From [Scytonema hofmanni] UTEX 2349 (GTDB lineage: Bacteria > Cyanobacteriota > Cyanobacteriia > Cyanobacteriales > Nostocaceae): 64,000 nucleotides of DNA. The first letter of the stretch is position 1. Every line of letters starts with the position of its first letter. The position numbers were made by a program, and so were the translations under genes. The notes below the pieces were generated by a model. The model searched no databases, had not been told where the DNA came from, and saw only the letters and a list, made by a program, of their open reading frames with translations. The stretch lies in NCBI RefSeq assembly GCF_000582685.1, contig NZ_KK073768.1:1579370-1643369 (forward strand), written 5' to 3'. Positions 16,263 through 25,161 of the stretch are shown one piece after another.

Positions 16263-17411
16263 TCAACCAAAACTTACCGTAGCTGTTAAAAGTTCTTTTA
16301 TAGTCTTACTTGTCACTGACCAATTTAGCCGGGACTGATATTCTTGAAACGAAGACAAGGCTAAAGATTTATATTTAGAATAATCTTGAAATAAATCCAA
16401 AATATATTCACAATATTCTGTAACATCGGCATATGAAGAGAAGAGTTTGCCATTTATTCCATCTTTGACTGCTGTTGGAATACCGCCAATATTAGTTGCT
16501 AATGACGGAGTGCCAAAAGAACTTGCTTCGCAAAACACAATACCATAACTCTCTGCCATTGAAGGCATAATTAAAAAATGAGACTCAGCTAATAACTTTT
16601 CAATTTTTTGAAGCCCGCTACTTTCAAATTTATTGATAAATCCTAATGTTTTGACAAAGTTCGGAAGAGTTTCGTTTATTTCAGGTTGACATCCAACAAT
16701 AGTTAATGTTGTCTCTAGACCTAACCTATTTAACTCTTTAGCTATCTTGTAAGTAATCTCTCCTCCTTTTCTGAACCAGTCAATACCAATAAATAACAAA
16801 TTACATTTTTCTGAACTTCTAGAGTTAATAATATCAATTACATCATTAATACTTCTGTTACAGGCAATATTTGCTCCCAGAGGAACTACTTTAACCTTCT
16901 TTTCATCAACTTCATAATTATTAATAGCTGTTTTATACGCCCATTCCGATGAAAAAATAGCAAGTTTACATTTATCTAATGCTAGTTGCTCCATGCGATT
17001 TCCAAGTTTTATAGATTCTGGAGAAAGATTGCGAAACATAGGATAATCGCTTTGACCTGAGAAAGTGCAATCCCACATATACACTATTGGTTTCTTTGTT
17101 TCTAGATAAGCAATTTGAGATGTCCCTAAGCTGAATATCATATCTGCATCAGAACTGGCTAACTTATCAGAAACTTCTTGAGCATATTTCTTGAGGACAG
17201 TTGGTTGTACCCAAGTAAGACGATCTTTTTTGAATAGTTTTTTATGTAGACGAGTTTTAAAATCACTTACTACTGAAGATTTACGTTTGAGTGGTCCAAT
17301 ATACTCAAGTGAGATAGATTGATTTTCAAGGGATTTAGCCAGGTGATAACTACTGCCTGACCAACTCGTCATGTCTAATGGCTCAAAGGTTGTTACGTAA
17401 GCTAGTTTCAT
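16263..17411 (-). CDS. Glycosyltransferase, GT4 (GT-B fold) family
   Basis: A 382-residue protein. The N-terminal MKLAYVTTFEPLDMTSWSGSSYHLAKSLE resembles the acceptor domain of GT4 enzymes. The C-terminal donor domain has NLLFIGIDWFRKGGEITYKIAKEL (about 205-228) and the GT4 signature SHFLIMPSMAESYGIVFCEA (about 292-311), with the two-glutamate E-x7-E pattern. It likely adds a sugar to a glycolipid or polysaccharide precursor in the cytosol. No other polysaccharide gene is adjacent. A Pho-box-like pair of direct repeats lies about 290 bp upstream. Confidence 0.88.
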   Translation of the reverse strand: MKLAYVTTFEPLDMTSWSGSSYHLAKSLENQSISLEYIGPLKRKSSVVSDFKTRLHKKLFKKDRLTWVQPTVLKKYAQEVSDKLASSDADMIFSLGTSQIAYLETKKPIVYMWDCTFSGQSDYPMFRNLSPESIKLGNRMEQLALDKCKLAIFSSEWAYKTAINNYEVDEKKVKVVPLGANIACNRSINDVIDIINSRSSEKCNLLFIGIDWFRKGGEITYKIAKELNRLGLETTLTIVGCQPEINETLPNFVKTLGFINKFESSGLQKIEKLLAESHFLIMPSMAESYGIVFCEASSFGTPSLATNIGGIPTAVKDGINGKLFSSYADVTEYCEYILDLFQDYSKYKSLALSSFQEYQSRLNWSVTSKTIKELLTATVSFG

Positions 17412-17698
17412 GATTAATGCCTTTTAATAGCTAAGGATTATTAATATTCACCCAGTTTTGATTAGATAAGGCAATGTGAAACTTCAGATAGAATTTGATT
17501 AATCAAGTTATACAGTTTGAATGAATCTCATATCATCTTCGGTAAATTACTTACGATATAAAATCTTCATAGCCTTTATGTTTACAGATTTAATTGTAAG
17601 TATTTAAGCGAATCTGATATTCTTGTGTTTATTTGTAAAACTTTATTTTTGACTACTTAATAATAGTACCAGCGTCATCAACGCGGAAGGTTTTTGTT

Positions 17699-17717
17699 AG
17701 GTTAAAATTAGGTAAAA
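17699..17717 (-). promoter_or_regulatory. Pho-box-like direct repeat upstream of the GT4 gene
   Basis: On the minus strand TTTTACCT-AAT-TTTAACCT: two octamers with a 3-bp linker, matching the cyanobacterial SphR/PhoB box pattern (PyTTAACCT twice) with one mismatch. It is about 290 bp from the GT4 start codon, which is far, so a functional link is uncertain. Confidence 0.4.
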
Positions 17718-17734
17718 TTAGGAATTAGGTCTAT

Positions 17735-17824
17735 TAGACATAGGAGTGAAACCTTTGTAGAGACCTAGCAGTGCTAAGACTCTACAAAGGTTTATAACAC
17801 ATCATTAAATTCGGTCGATGTCTA
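17735..17824. mobile_element. TAGACAT MITE-like element, copy E
   Basis: 90 bp between TAGACAT and ATGTCTA ends. It carries an internal AGCAGTGCT palindrome and matches the copy at 25046-25135 when reversed (shared TAGACATCGACCGAATTTA). Flanks are TTA/ATT-like. Confidence 0.65.
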
Positions 17825-18094
17825 TTAGATAAATTAACGGGGTTGTAAACAACGATCGCTGTATCAGTGTAATCTTTGTGTTAGAAAAAGGCTGAAAAAT
17901 TGATACACGTAATCAAAAGAGTGGCAATAATCTTTATGGTATTTGTGATTATTTGAACAACATGATAGTGCGATCGCTTTCCAATTTCTCTGAAGTGCGA
18001 AAAGATTGTTAACCCGTAGATCCGATGAATTATCTCTGTTAACCGGATTTATGTTGAACTTATAGCACTTATATGTTATAGTAGACAATAATAT

Positions 18095-18167
18095 GGGCGC
18101 GTGGCTCAGTGGATAGAGCAACAGATTCCGGTTCTGTCGGTCGGGGGTTCAAATCCCTCCGCGCTCG
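18095..18167 (+). tRNA. tRNA-Arg (anticodon CCG)
   Basis: A complete cloverleaf can be drawn: acceptor GGGCGCG with CGCGCTC (one G-U pair), D-stem GCTC/GAGC, anticodon stem ACAGA/TCTGT with loop TTCCGGT (anticodon CCG, reading CGG), a five-base variable region, T-stem GGGGG/CCCTC with loop TTCAAAT, and discriminator G. CCA is not encoded. A T-rich stretch follows directly and may end transcription. Confidence 0.97.
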
Positions 18168-18247
18168 TTTTTATTTAAATAAGGAAATCCCACAGGCGAT
18201 CGCGGCGCATGAGTTACAAAACCTGGGGTATAAAAAGAGGTTTTCAG

Positions 18248-18302
18248 TAGTGAGGACTTCAGTCTTCATCTTATAAGATAAGGACTGAAGTCCTTACTAC
18301 GT
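18248..18302. repeat. Dispersed inverted repeat (GTAGTGAGGACTTCAG type)
   Basis: GTAGTGAGGACTTCAGTC and GGACTGAAGTCCTTACTAC form a long stem around a loop of about 18 bases, between the tRNA and the next gene. Related arms are seen at 37794-37843, 43932-43990 and 62665-62688. Confidence 0.75.
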
Positions 18303-18370
18303 AATGTACTAACTGTTAAAATTGCAACTTGCGATAAAATTTTCGATGGACTAAAAAACAGGAGACTATC

Positions 18371-19879
18371 ATGACAGAAGACTCACAACAAAAACGCGTG
18401 GTAGTTGTAGGTGCAGGTTGGGCTGGTTTAAGTGCAACTTACTACTTAGCCAAACAAGGTTATGATGTGACGCATCTCGAAGCCGGTGCTAATCCTGGTG
18501 GACTGGTAGCGGGTTGGAAAACAGCAGGGGGACAATCTGTAGAAGCCGGTGTTCATGGCTTTTGGTATCCTTACAGAAATATATTTTCTCTTATTAATGA
18601 ACTAGGAATAAATCCCTTTACAACTTGGACTCGTTCATCTCAATATTCGCCTTTTGGTTTAGAAGTTGAATCACCAATTTTTCAAGATTTGCCGCGACTC
18701 CCTACACCTCTAGGAACATTTTTATATACACAGTTTCAACGTTTACCATTAATAGATCGAATCAGCGCCTTACCTTTACTTTACGCCTTAATTGACTTTG
18801 ATAATTCCGATGAAGCTTGGAGACGTTACGACTTTGTGACAGCGCGGGAATTATTCAAAGATTTTGGTGTTTCAGCGCGGCTTTATCGTGACTCTTTTGA
18901 ACCGATGTTGTTGGTAGGTTTATTTGCCCCAGGTGAACAATGTTCTGCCGCAGCAACTTTGGGAATGCTATACTTTTTTATTCTCGCCCATCAACCAGAT
19001 TTTGATGTAGTTTGGTGTCGGGGAACAGTTGGAGAAAAAATATTTCGTCCTTGGGTAGAAAAAATTAAACAAGCTGGTGCGAAGGGGTTAGCAAATCGTC
19101 GCGTTACTGACATCATAGTTGATAATAATCGGGCAACTGGTGTTGTCTGCGGTGATGAAGTGTTTGATGCCGATGCGGTAATTTTCGCAGTTGGTATAAC
19201 GGGAATGAAGAAAATTGTTTCTAGTAGCCATAGCTTACAAAGCCGTCAAGAATTTAGAAATTTGAGCAATTTAGGGGGAATTGATGTTTTAGCAACTCGT
19301 TTATGGTTTGACCGAAAAATTCAAATTCCGCGTCCTTCTAATGCTTGCTTTGGCTTTGATGCTACTACTGGATGGACATTTTTTAATTTGAATGAATTAC
19401 ATGATGAATATAAAAATGAACCGGGAACAGTTATTGAAGCAGATTTTTATCATGCCAATCAATTTTTTAATTTAAGCGATGAAGAAATTGTACAGAGAGT
19501 TCAACGCGATTTAGCAACTTGTATACCGGAATTTCGTCAAGCCAAAGTGATTGATAGTAGCGTAATTCGTTTAGCAAACGCTGTATCTCATTTTGCACCT
19601 GGTAGCTATCGCTATATGTTGCCAGCTTCGACAAGTTATGAGAATGTATTTATGAGTGGTGATTGGATTGTTAATCGTCACGGTTCATGGTCACAAGAAA
19701 AGGCTTATGTCACAGGTTTAGAAGCGGCGAATTTGGTAGTTGATTATTTAAAACAGGGTAAACCTGCTGAGATTTTACCTGTAGAAGCGGATGAAGCGCA
19801 TATTCAGATGGCGAGGGGTGTTAATAAAATAGTTCGTGACTTGGGTAAATCTATTTTGCCTGATTTTTGGTTGCCATGA
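18371..19879 (+). CDS. FAD-dependent carotenoid-desaturase-like oxidoreductase
   Basis: A 502-residue flavoprotein. The N-terminal dinucleotide-binding motif VVVVGAGWAGLSATYYLAKQGYDV is followed by an E and GGLVAGW, as in phytoene/zeta-carotene desaturases and related amine oxidases. The C-terminal FMSGDWIVNRHGSWSQEKAYVTGL is the second FAD motif. The overall layout resembles the CrtP/CrtQ/CrtU superfamily, but it is not a clear match to CrtP or CrtQ, so the substrate is unknown. Start ATG 18371 has GGAGA about 8 bases upstream. It is probably monocistronic. Confidence 0.8.
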   Translation: MTEDSQQKRVVVVGAGWAGLSATYYLAKQGYDVTHLEAGANPGGLVAGWKTAGGQSVEAGVHGFWYPYRNIFSLINELGINPFTTWTRSSQYSPFGLEVESPIFQDLPRLPTPLGTFLYTQFQRLPLIDRISALPLLYALIDFDNSDEAWRRYDFVTARELFKDFGVSARLYRDSFEPMLLVGLFAPGEQCSAAATLGMLYFFILAHQPDFDVVWCRGTVGEKIFRPWVEKIKQAGAKGLANRRVTDIIVDNNRATGVVCGDEVFDADAVIFAVGITGMKKIVSSSHSLQSRQEFRNLSNLGGIDVLATRLWFDRKIQIPRPSNACFGFDATTGWTFFNLNELHDEYKNEPGTVIEADFYHANQFFNLSDEEIVQRVQRDLATCIPEFRQAKVIDSSVIRLANAVSHFAPGSYRYMLPASTSYENVFMSGDWIVNRHGSWSQEKAYVTGLEAANLVVDYLKQGKPAEILPVEADEAHIQMARGVNKIVRDLGKSILPDFWLP

Positions 19880-19892
19880 TGGCAATTTGTAA

Positions 19893-19975
19893 TAGACACT
19901 CTTTAGTAGAAATTAAATATGCGTTATCCGCAAATCTTGGAGACGTAGCACTGCTACGTCTCTACAAGGGTTTGA
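19893..19975. mobile_element. TAGACAT MITE-like element, copy D (right end lost)
   Basis: Starts TAGACA, shares TATGCGTTATCC and the GACGTAGCACTGCTACGTC palindrome with other copies, but no ATGTCTA end is visible, so it is truncated. Confidence 0.55.
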
Positions 19976-20003
19976 TTATTTTAGGCGCAAAAACGTTTGA
20001 GAA

Positions 20004-20618
20004 TTACATGGGATTATTTTTATAATTTTCTGGGACACCGATCGCAGACAAACCAGCGATCGCTCGTAAGTTTTGGCAGCGAATTAATTCGTTAAAATTT
20101 AAACCGGAACGTCCTTCAATTTTGGCAACCGTCTCAATTGCAGTTAATAGACTTTCTGCGGCTTCAGTTTCTGAATAACCCCGACGGAGTGCGATTCTAA
20201 TTGCGGCTGTATCAGCATTTAACTCTAATTCTTGGGAACTATTAATCCGCCAAATGCGAATTAAGGCGATCGCACTTAATCCTCCAGCGACAACTACACC
20301 TACCACATCTTGTTGGGCTGATTCCACGAATCCGCCTAAAATACCCGCCACCACCACACCTTGATAAATGTTGGGTTTAAACCATTTTACCCCGGTCAAC
20401 CAACTAATTGTCCGCAATAGCAGCAAGTCGCGTTGCTCTTTCTTCAGGCGACGCCATAAATCAAAGTTAATATATATTGGTCGCTCCTGATTCCAGGGTA
20501 AGGGAAAAGAAGCATCAATCACTTTTGGCTGTTCTGGTTTGCTGACGAGTTTTATCGTCATTCGTCCAGAAGCCGGCATCACATCTAACAAACGACGAAT
20601 TTCAACATTAGGCTCCAT
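20004..20618 (-). CDS. DUF3318 membrane protein
   Basis: A 204-residue protein with two hydrophobic stretches in the middle (YQGVVVAGILGGFVESAQQ and GVVVAGGLSAIALIRIW, about residues 85-125). MEPNVEIRRLLDVMPASGRM at the start and LDVMPASGRM-type motifs recall the cyanobacterial DUF3318 family. ELNADTAAIRIALRRGYSE suggests a soluble helical C-terminal part. Function is unknown. It is divergent from the zinc-ribbon gene with about 20 bp between the starts, so the two promoters overlap. Confidence 0.75.
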   Translation of the reverse strand: MEPNVEIRRLLDVMPASGRMTIKLVSKPEQPKVIDASFPLPWNQERPIYINFDLWRRLKKEQRDLLLLRTISWLTGVKWFKPNIYQGVVVAGILGGFVESAQQDVVGVVVAGGLSAIALIRIWRINSSQELELNADTAAIRIALRRGYSETEAAESLLTAIETVAKIEGRSGLNFNELIRCQNLRAIAGLSAIGVPENYKNNPM

Positions 20619-20638
20619 GATTAATATTATTAGGCATA

Positions 20639-20929
20639 ATGAGCAATGAAAGATCGAATTTGTGCTACATGGAAGCTTTTGCTCTTATCCCACCTGAATG
20701 GACAAATCAGGCAATTCATGCTTATAAGTTTTGTTGTCCTAACTGCAAGGCAAGTAGCTTAGAAGCAGAAAAAGTTTGGCTGAATCGGCGATCGCCTGTC
20801 ATTACAGAAGAACATCGCCGCAAATGGCAAGAATTTTACCATTGTAACTGTGGTTATGTGTGGTGGGCTTGGAGTAGCGATCGCCCTCCAACAGATTTAT
20901 CGAATCAACAAGATAATCATCCCATATAA
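20639..20929 (+). CDS. Small zinc-ribbon-like hypothetical protein
   Basis: A 96-residue protein with CCPNCKASSLE (about 27-37) and FYHCNCGYVWWAW (about 69-81): two Cys pairs about 40 residues apart, consistent with a zinc ribbon. I do not recognise the family. The first codons (MSNERSNLCYMEAFALIPPEW) leave ATG 20669 as an alternative start. Two hairpins, 20947-20966 and the dispersed one near 21000, follow the stop and could end transcription. Confidence 0.55.
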   Translation: MSNERSNLCYMEAFALIPPEWTNQAIHAYKFCCPNCKASSLEAEKVWLNRRSPVITEEHRRKWQEFYHCNCGYVWWAWSSDRPPTDLSNQQDNHPI

Positions 20930-20946
20930 CCAAATTTTTTCAAACA

Positions 20947-21023
20947 AAAGCCCGCCTACAAACGGGCTAATATTAATCTACCTACCTCTTTAGCCCACGT
21001 AGGTGGGCTTTGTTTGTATAGCC
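20947..21023. terminator. Terminator hairpin plus dispersed GCCCACGTAGGTGGGC unit
   Basis: AGCCCG-CCTACAAA-CGGGCT, then about 25 bp further AGCCCACGTAGGTGGGCT and TTTGTTTG. The second is the same dispersed unit as at 8651-8670. It lies between convergent genes. Confidence 0.6.
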
Positions 21024-21134
21024 AAGCCACTGCGTTGGGCGGCTCTGCCGACTTGAAGCACGTGGCGTGCGAATTCTATTCGCCAGGGCTTCCTACGCAC
21101 AACAACGCCGCGAATTCCAGTCGTCAGGGCTTCG
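21024..21134. repeat. Dispersed palindromic repeat after porin 1
   Basis: CACTGCGTTGGGCGGCTCTG and following bases are the reverse complement of a repeat at about 3038-3083. GCGAATTCTATTCGCCAGG and further short palindromes follow. No gene. Confidence 0.6.
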
Positions 21135-22883
21135 TTAAAAATTGAAAGTGGTACGCACTGTACCTACATAAATGGTGTCATTGCGATCGTTATGCTCAGG
21201 ACTCAAAATCACCAATAAACCGGGAGTAATAGCAATATTGTCATTAAGTCGGAACTTGTAAAGACCTTCTAAATGGTAAGAGGTATCTGTATCTCTTAGC
21301 CCTCTACCATTAGAAGTCACATTAGCATCATTGCTGGCAGTTCTGGGTGGTTGACCAAAGATAAAACCAAGCACGCTACCCTTTGTACCAATATCTTGCA
21401 AACCGAGGCTGGCACCCCAGTAGTTGAATGTTGCACTATCACCACTTCTAACGGTTATGGGAACACCGCTGACGTTTGAGTTAGCAGTGTTCTGCGCTTC
21501 AGCATCAGTATAACCATACCAACCATTCAGTAGCAACTTAGGGGTAAGTCTAAAAGCAGCTTGTACACCGTAATGATTAGCACTGGTGGCAACATTACCA
21601 AAAGGGTTATTGGCAATGCTGCTGCCATTGGATTCAAACATGCTGATGCCACTACCGCTAGTCACACCATTAACAGTAGTAACACCATTTTGATAAGTAC
21701 GTGCGTAAGTTAAACCGATATTGAACCTTGGATTCGGTTGGAAAGCTACCTGAGCTAAAGCCGCATAGTTACCATCAAAAAGACCATTTCTATCCAAAGG
21801 ATTGCTAGCTGTATTATTACGTCCACCAGCTAGATAACCAACAGAGGCACTTAAAGCTCCCTTGGGGTTAACAGTTATAGTTGCACCTGCACCACCCTGA
21901 CCTTGACGGTAGATGGTGCTGAAGCGACCATAGCGGGAGATAGCACCTTGACTAGTGCTGGCAAAGAAGGGGCTGAAGTTGTTGATGTTTTCCCAAAATT
22001 CACCATTGTTTGCATCAACCTTGACACGTATTGCGTCACTTAGGTTGAAAGCATAGTTGATTTTCTCTGCTTGGAGAGTGTCACTAGTGTCGTTCTCAAA
22101 TATTAAACGGGTCATGCTAGTACCCGTTGAAGCGTTACCGATGTTAGGACTGTTGTTGGCAATGATATTCCCTGCTTGCAAACGAATTTGTAACTGGTCT
22201 TTTCCTGTGAAACTGCTGTTTAAGGTCAAACGAATCCGCTCAGATAAAGTCACATTGCTGTCTAAGTCGCGCTCTGGAGCATTTGGATTAGCTCTGAGTG
22301 TAGCAGCGCTGATTGCTGCGTTATCACCGAAAGAATCAGACAAAACGAAAATCGCTTCTCCAATCAACTTGGTGGTAGTGGAAAACTGATTTGCTTCCAA
22401 TTCGGCAGTTTTCGCTTCTAATGCATCTACACGACCACGCAAAGTTGCCAATTCAGCGGAATACTCTTCTTGCAAGCGCTGTAAGGTCGCTAAGTCTTCT
22501 TTTGTTACCAAGTCAGCGGTAGCTGTGGCAATCAATTCGTTAACACGGTCTAAACAAGCATTCAAACCAGCAGCAAATTCATAACGGGTCATTGCACGGT
22601 TGCCGCGATAAGTGCCGTTTGGGTATCCAGCGATACAGCCATAGCGTTCAACTAGAGATTGTAATGCTTGAAATGCCCAGTCTGTAGGCTGCACATCAGA
22701 AAACTGAGAAACGGATGTTACCTGACCCATACTGTCAGACTCTTGGGACATCTCGGTAATAGAAGTCATTTCTTCGTTGACTTCAGATCCTAAGGCGCTG
22801 TTTGCTGCTAAAAATGAGGCAGCAAGAACTAATGGACTTAGTTTAAAAACGTTCCAGAATAATTTTTTCAAAGTTTTTCTCAT
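21135..22883 (-). CDS. SLH-OprB porin 1 (iron-uptake-porin type)
   Basis: A 582-residue outer-membrane protein if started at ATG 22883 (MRKTLKKLFW), which has GAGG close upstream; a GTG two codons earlier is also in frame. Signal peptide to about residue 33 (FLAANSALGSEV), then an SLH domain (VSQFSDVQPTDWAFQALQSL to RYEFAAGLNACLDRV, about 55-120), a short coiled coil (LATLQRLQEEYSAELATLRG), then an OprB-like 16-strand barrel ending in the C-terminal aromatic TVRTTFNF. Such porins anchor to cell-wall polymers through SLH and pass ions or small solutes; some are linked to iron uptake. First of three tandem paralogues, closest to porin 2. Confidence 0.92.
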   Translation of the reverse strand: MRKTLKKLFWNVFKLSPLVLAASFLAANSALGSEVNEEMTSITEMSQESDSMGQVTSVSQFSDVQPTDWAFQALQSLVERYGCIAGYPNGTYRGNRAMTRYEFAAGLNACLDRVNELIATATADLVTKEDLATLQRLQEEYSAELATLRGRVDALEAKTAELEANQFSTTTKLIGEAIFVLSDSFGDNAAISAATLRANPNAPERDLDSNVTLSERIRLTLNSSFTGKDQLQIRLQAGNIIANNSPNIGNASTGTSMTRLIFENDTSDTLQAEKINYAFNLSDAIRVKVDANNGEFWENINNFSPFFASTSQGAISRYGRFSTIYRQGQGGAGATITVNPKGALSASVGYLAGGRNNTASNPLDRNGLFDGNYAALAQVAFQPNPRFNIGLTYARTYQNGVTTVNGVTSGSGISMFESNGSSIANNPFGNVATSANHYGVQAAFRLTPKLLLNGWYGYTDAEAQNTANSNVSGVPITVRSGDSATFNYWGASLGLQDIGTKGSVLGFIFGQPPRTASNDANVTSNGRGLRDTDTSYHLEGLYKFRLNDNIAITPGLLVILSPEHNDRNDTIYVGTVRTTFNF

Positions 22884-23001
22884 CCACACCTCAATTAACT
22901 TTTATCATAAACCTCAAATGTGCTGTATAATTCGTATCACTTATCTTCCTATGCAAAAGTCCCTTGTCAGCGGGGTAAATTGCTATTAGCTGTGGTAAGC
23001 T

Positions 23002-24747
23002 TTAAAAACTAAAAGTGGTACGCACTGTACCTACATAGATGGTGTCATTGCGATCGCTATGCTCAGGACTCAAAATCACCAATAAACCGGGAGTAATAGC
23101 AATATTGTCGTTGAGTTGGTACTTGTAAAGACCTTCTAAATGGTAAGAGGTATCTGTATCTCTTAGACCTCTACCATTAGAAATCACATTAGCATCATTG
23201 CTGGTAGTTCTGGGTGGTTGACCAAAGATAAAACCAAGCACGCTACCTTTTGTACCAATATCTTGCAAACCGAGGCTGGCACCCCAGTAGTTAAATGTTG
23301 CACTATCACCGCTTCTAACAGTTATGGGAACACCGCTGACGGTTGAGTTAGCAGTAGTGTTCTGCGCTTCAGCATCTGTGTAACCATACCAACCATTAAG
23401 TAGCAACTTAGGAGTAAGTCTAAAAGCAGCTTGTACACCGTAATGATTAGCTGTGGTGGCAACACCCCCAAAGGGGTTATTGGCAATGCTGCTGCCTGTG
23501 GATTCAAACATGCTCACGCGACTACTAGTCACACCATTAACAGTAGTAGTGCCATTTTGATAAGTACGTGCGTAAGTTAAACCGACGTTAAAGGTTTTAG
23601 TTGGTTGGAAACCTATCTGAGCTAAAGCTGCATAGTTACCATCAAAAAGACCATTTTTATCCAATGGATTGTTGGCTGTATTATTACGTCCACCAGCTAG
23701 ATAACCCACAGACGCACTTAAAGCTTTATTGGGGTTAACAGTTATAGTTGCACCTGCACCACCCTGACCTTGACGGAAGATGGGGCTGAAGCGACCATAG
23801 CGGGAGATAGCACCCTGACTAGTGCTGGTAAACAAGGGGCTGAAGGTGTTGATGTTTTCCCAAAATTCACCATTGTTTGCATCAATGTGGACACGTATTG
23901 CGTCAGTTAGGTTGAAAGCATAGTTGATTTTCTCTGCCTGGAGATTGTTATCAGTGTTATTATCAAATATTAAACGGGTCATGTTAGTACCCGTTGAAGC
24001 GTTACCTATGTTAGGACTGTTGTTGGGAATGATATTCCCTACTTGCAAACGAATTTGTAACTGGTCTTTTCCGGTGAAACTGCTGTTTAAGGTCAAACGA
24101 ATCCGCTCAGATAAAGTCGCGTTGCTGTCTAAATCGCGGTTTGGAGCATTGGGATTGTTTCTGAGTGTAGCAGCGCTGATTGCTGAGTTATCACCGAAAG
24201 AATCGGACAAAACGAAAATCGCTTCCCCAATCAACTTGGTGGTAGTAGAAAACTGATTCGCTTGCATCACGGCGTTTCTGGCTTCTAGTCCATCTACGCG
24301 ATCGCGCATAGTTGCCAATTCAGCGGAAAATTCTTTCTGCACATGCTCTAAGGTCTCTAAGTCTTCTTTTGTCATTAAGTCAGCGGTGCCTGTCGCAATT
24401 AATTCGTTAATGCGGTTTAAACAAGCATTCAAACCAGCGGCAAATTCATAACGGCTCATTGCACGGTTGCCGCGATAAGTGCCGTTTGGGTATCCAGCGA
24501 TACACCCATAACGCTCAACTAGAGATTGTAATACTTGGAATGCCCAATCCGTAGGCTGCACATCAGAAAATTGAGAAACGGATGTTACCTGACTCATGGT
24601 GTCAGTTTCAGACAACTGGGTAACATCCGTCATTTCTTCATTGACTTCAGCTGCTAACGCGCTGTTTGCTACACAAAAGGTAGCAACAAAAACTAGTGGA
24701 CTTACTTTAAAAACGTTCCACAATAATTTTGTCAAAGTTTTTCTCAT
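23002..24747 (-). CDS. SLH-OprB porin 2
   Basis: A 581-residue paralogue of porin 1 with the same signal peptide (MRKTLTKLLWNVFKVSPLVF), SLH domain, coiled coil and barrel, ending TVRTTFSF. By eye it is around 85% identical to porin 1 over the barrel, marking a recent duplication. In its leader the conserved block CAATTAACTTTTATCATAAA, which in porin 1 lies right next to the start codon, is displaced about 170 bp by an inserted palindrome-arm array (24778-24893). An alternative ribosome site AGGAC lies about 12 bases before the ATG. Expression may therefore differ between the twins. Confidence 0.92.
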   Translation of the reverse strand: MRKTLTKLLWNVFKVSPLVFVATFCVANSALAAEVNEEMTDVTQLSETDTMSQVTSVSQFSDVQPTDWAFQVLQSLVERYGCIAGYPNGTYRGNRAMSRYEFAAGLNACLNRINELIATGTADLMTKEDLETLEHVQKEFSAELATMRDRVDGLEARNAVMQANQFSTTTKLIGEAIFVLSDSFGDNSAISAATLRNNPNAPNRDLDSNATLSERIRLTLNSSFTGKDQLQIRLQVGNIIPNNSPNIGNASTGTNMTRLIFDNNTDNNLQAEKINYAFNLTDAIRVHIDANNGEFWENINTFSPLFTSTSQGAISRYGRFSPIFRQGQGGAGATITVNPNKALSASVGYLAGGRNNTANNPLDKNGLFDGNYAALAQIGFQPTKTFNVGLTYARTYQNGTTTVNGVTSSRVSMFESTGSSIANNPFGGVATTANHYGVQAAFRLTPKLLLNGWYGYTDAEAQNTTANSTVSGVPITVRSGDSATFNYWGASLGLQDIGTKGSVLGFIFGQPPRTTSNDANVISNGRGLRDTDTSYHLEGLYKYQLNDNIAITPGLLVILSPEHSDRNDTIYVGTVRTTFSF

Positions 24748-24777
24748 TCACACCATGTCCTAATAATCACACATACT

Positions 24778-24893
24778 GTAGAGACGTTCCGCCGGAACGT
24801 CTTTACGGCGGAACTTCTTTACGACGGAACGTCTTTACGGCGGAACGTCTTTACGGCGGAACGTCTTTACGGCGGAACGTCTTTACGACGGTA
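24778..24893. repeat. Palindrome with 18-bp right-arm array in the porin 2 leader
   Basis: GTAGAGACGTTCCGCCGGAA and its partner arm start at 24778, then five to six tandem copies of an 18-bp unit containing GGCGGAACGTCTTTAC. It sits between the porin 2 start codon and the leader block conserved with porin 1. Confidence 0.85.
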
Positions 24894-25004
24894 GGTAGGT
24901 TTTTATTAGTGTTAATTAAACGCAAATCATATCACACCCCAATTAACTTTTATCATAAAGTTTTAAATTCTTATAATTCCACATTACTTATCTTCCTATG
25001 CAAA

Positions 25005-25024
25005 AGTCCGCCTGTAAGCGGACT
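25005..25024. terminator. Hairpin in the porin 2/porin 3 spacer
   Basis: AGTCCGC-CTGTAA-GCGGACT, followed by CAGGTTTCTG. It may terminate porin 3 transcription or be part of the porin 2 leader; a degenerate version (AGTCCCTTGTCAGCGG) occurs at the same place upstream of porin 1. Confidence 0.5.
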
Positions 25025-25045
25025 CAGGTTTCTGTAAATTGTTAT

Positions 25046-25135
25046 TAGACATCGACCGAATTTATGCGTTATCTAAAACCCGTAAAGACGTAGCATTGCT
25101 ACGTCTCTACATTCTTTTTCACTTTCGCGTGTCTA
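25046..25135. mobile_element. TAGACAT MITE-like element, copy A
   Basis: 90 bp with TAGACAT and TGTCTA ends, internal ATGCGTTATC and the GACGTAGCATTGCTACGTC palindrome. Best-preserved copy; used as the reference for the others. Confidence 0.7.
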
Positions 25136-25161
25136 TTAGCTATTAAAAACTGTGGTCAGTT

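Larger units (their letters stand above)
17412..18094. other. Intergenic region upstream of the GT4 gene and tRNA
   Basis: About 680 bp. It contains the putative GT4 promoter, a Pho-box-like repeat pair (17699-17717) and a TAGACAT MITE (17735-17824). A block at about 17920-17990 resembles 16135-16215 closely (shared GTGGCAATAATCTTTATG-type text and GTGCGATCGCTT), so it is a duplicated spacer segment. No gene is supported. Confidence 0.6.

Noticed and set aside
24729..25037. Frame encoding RLYGGTSLRRNVFT repeats
   Set aside because: It is an accidental frame through the 18-bp palindrome-arm array in the porin 2 leader.
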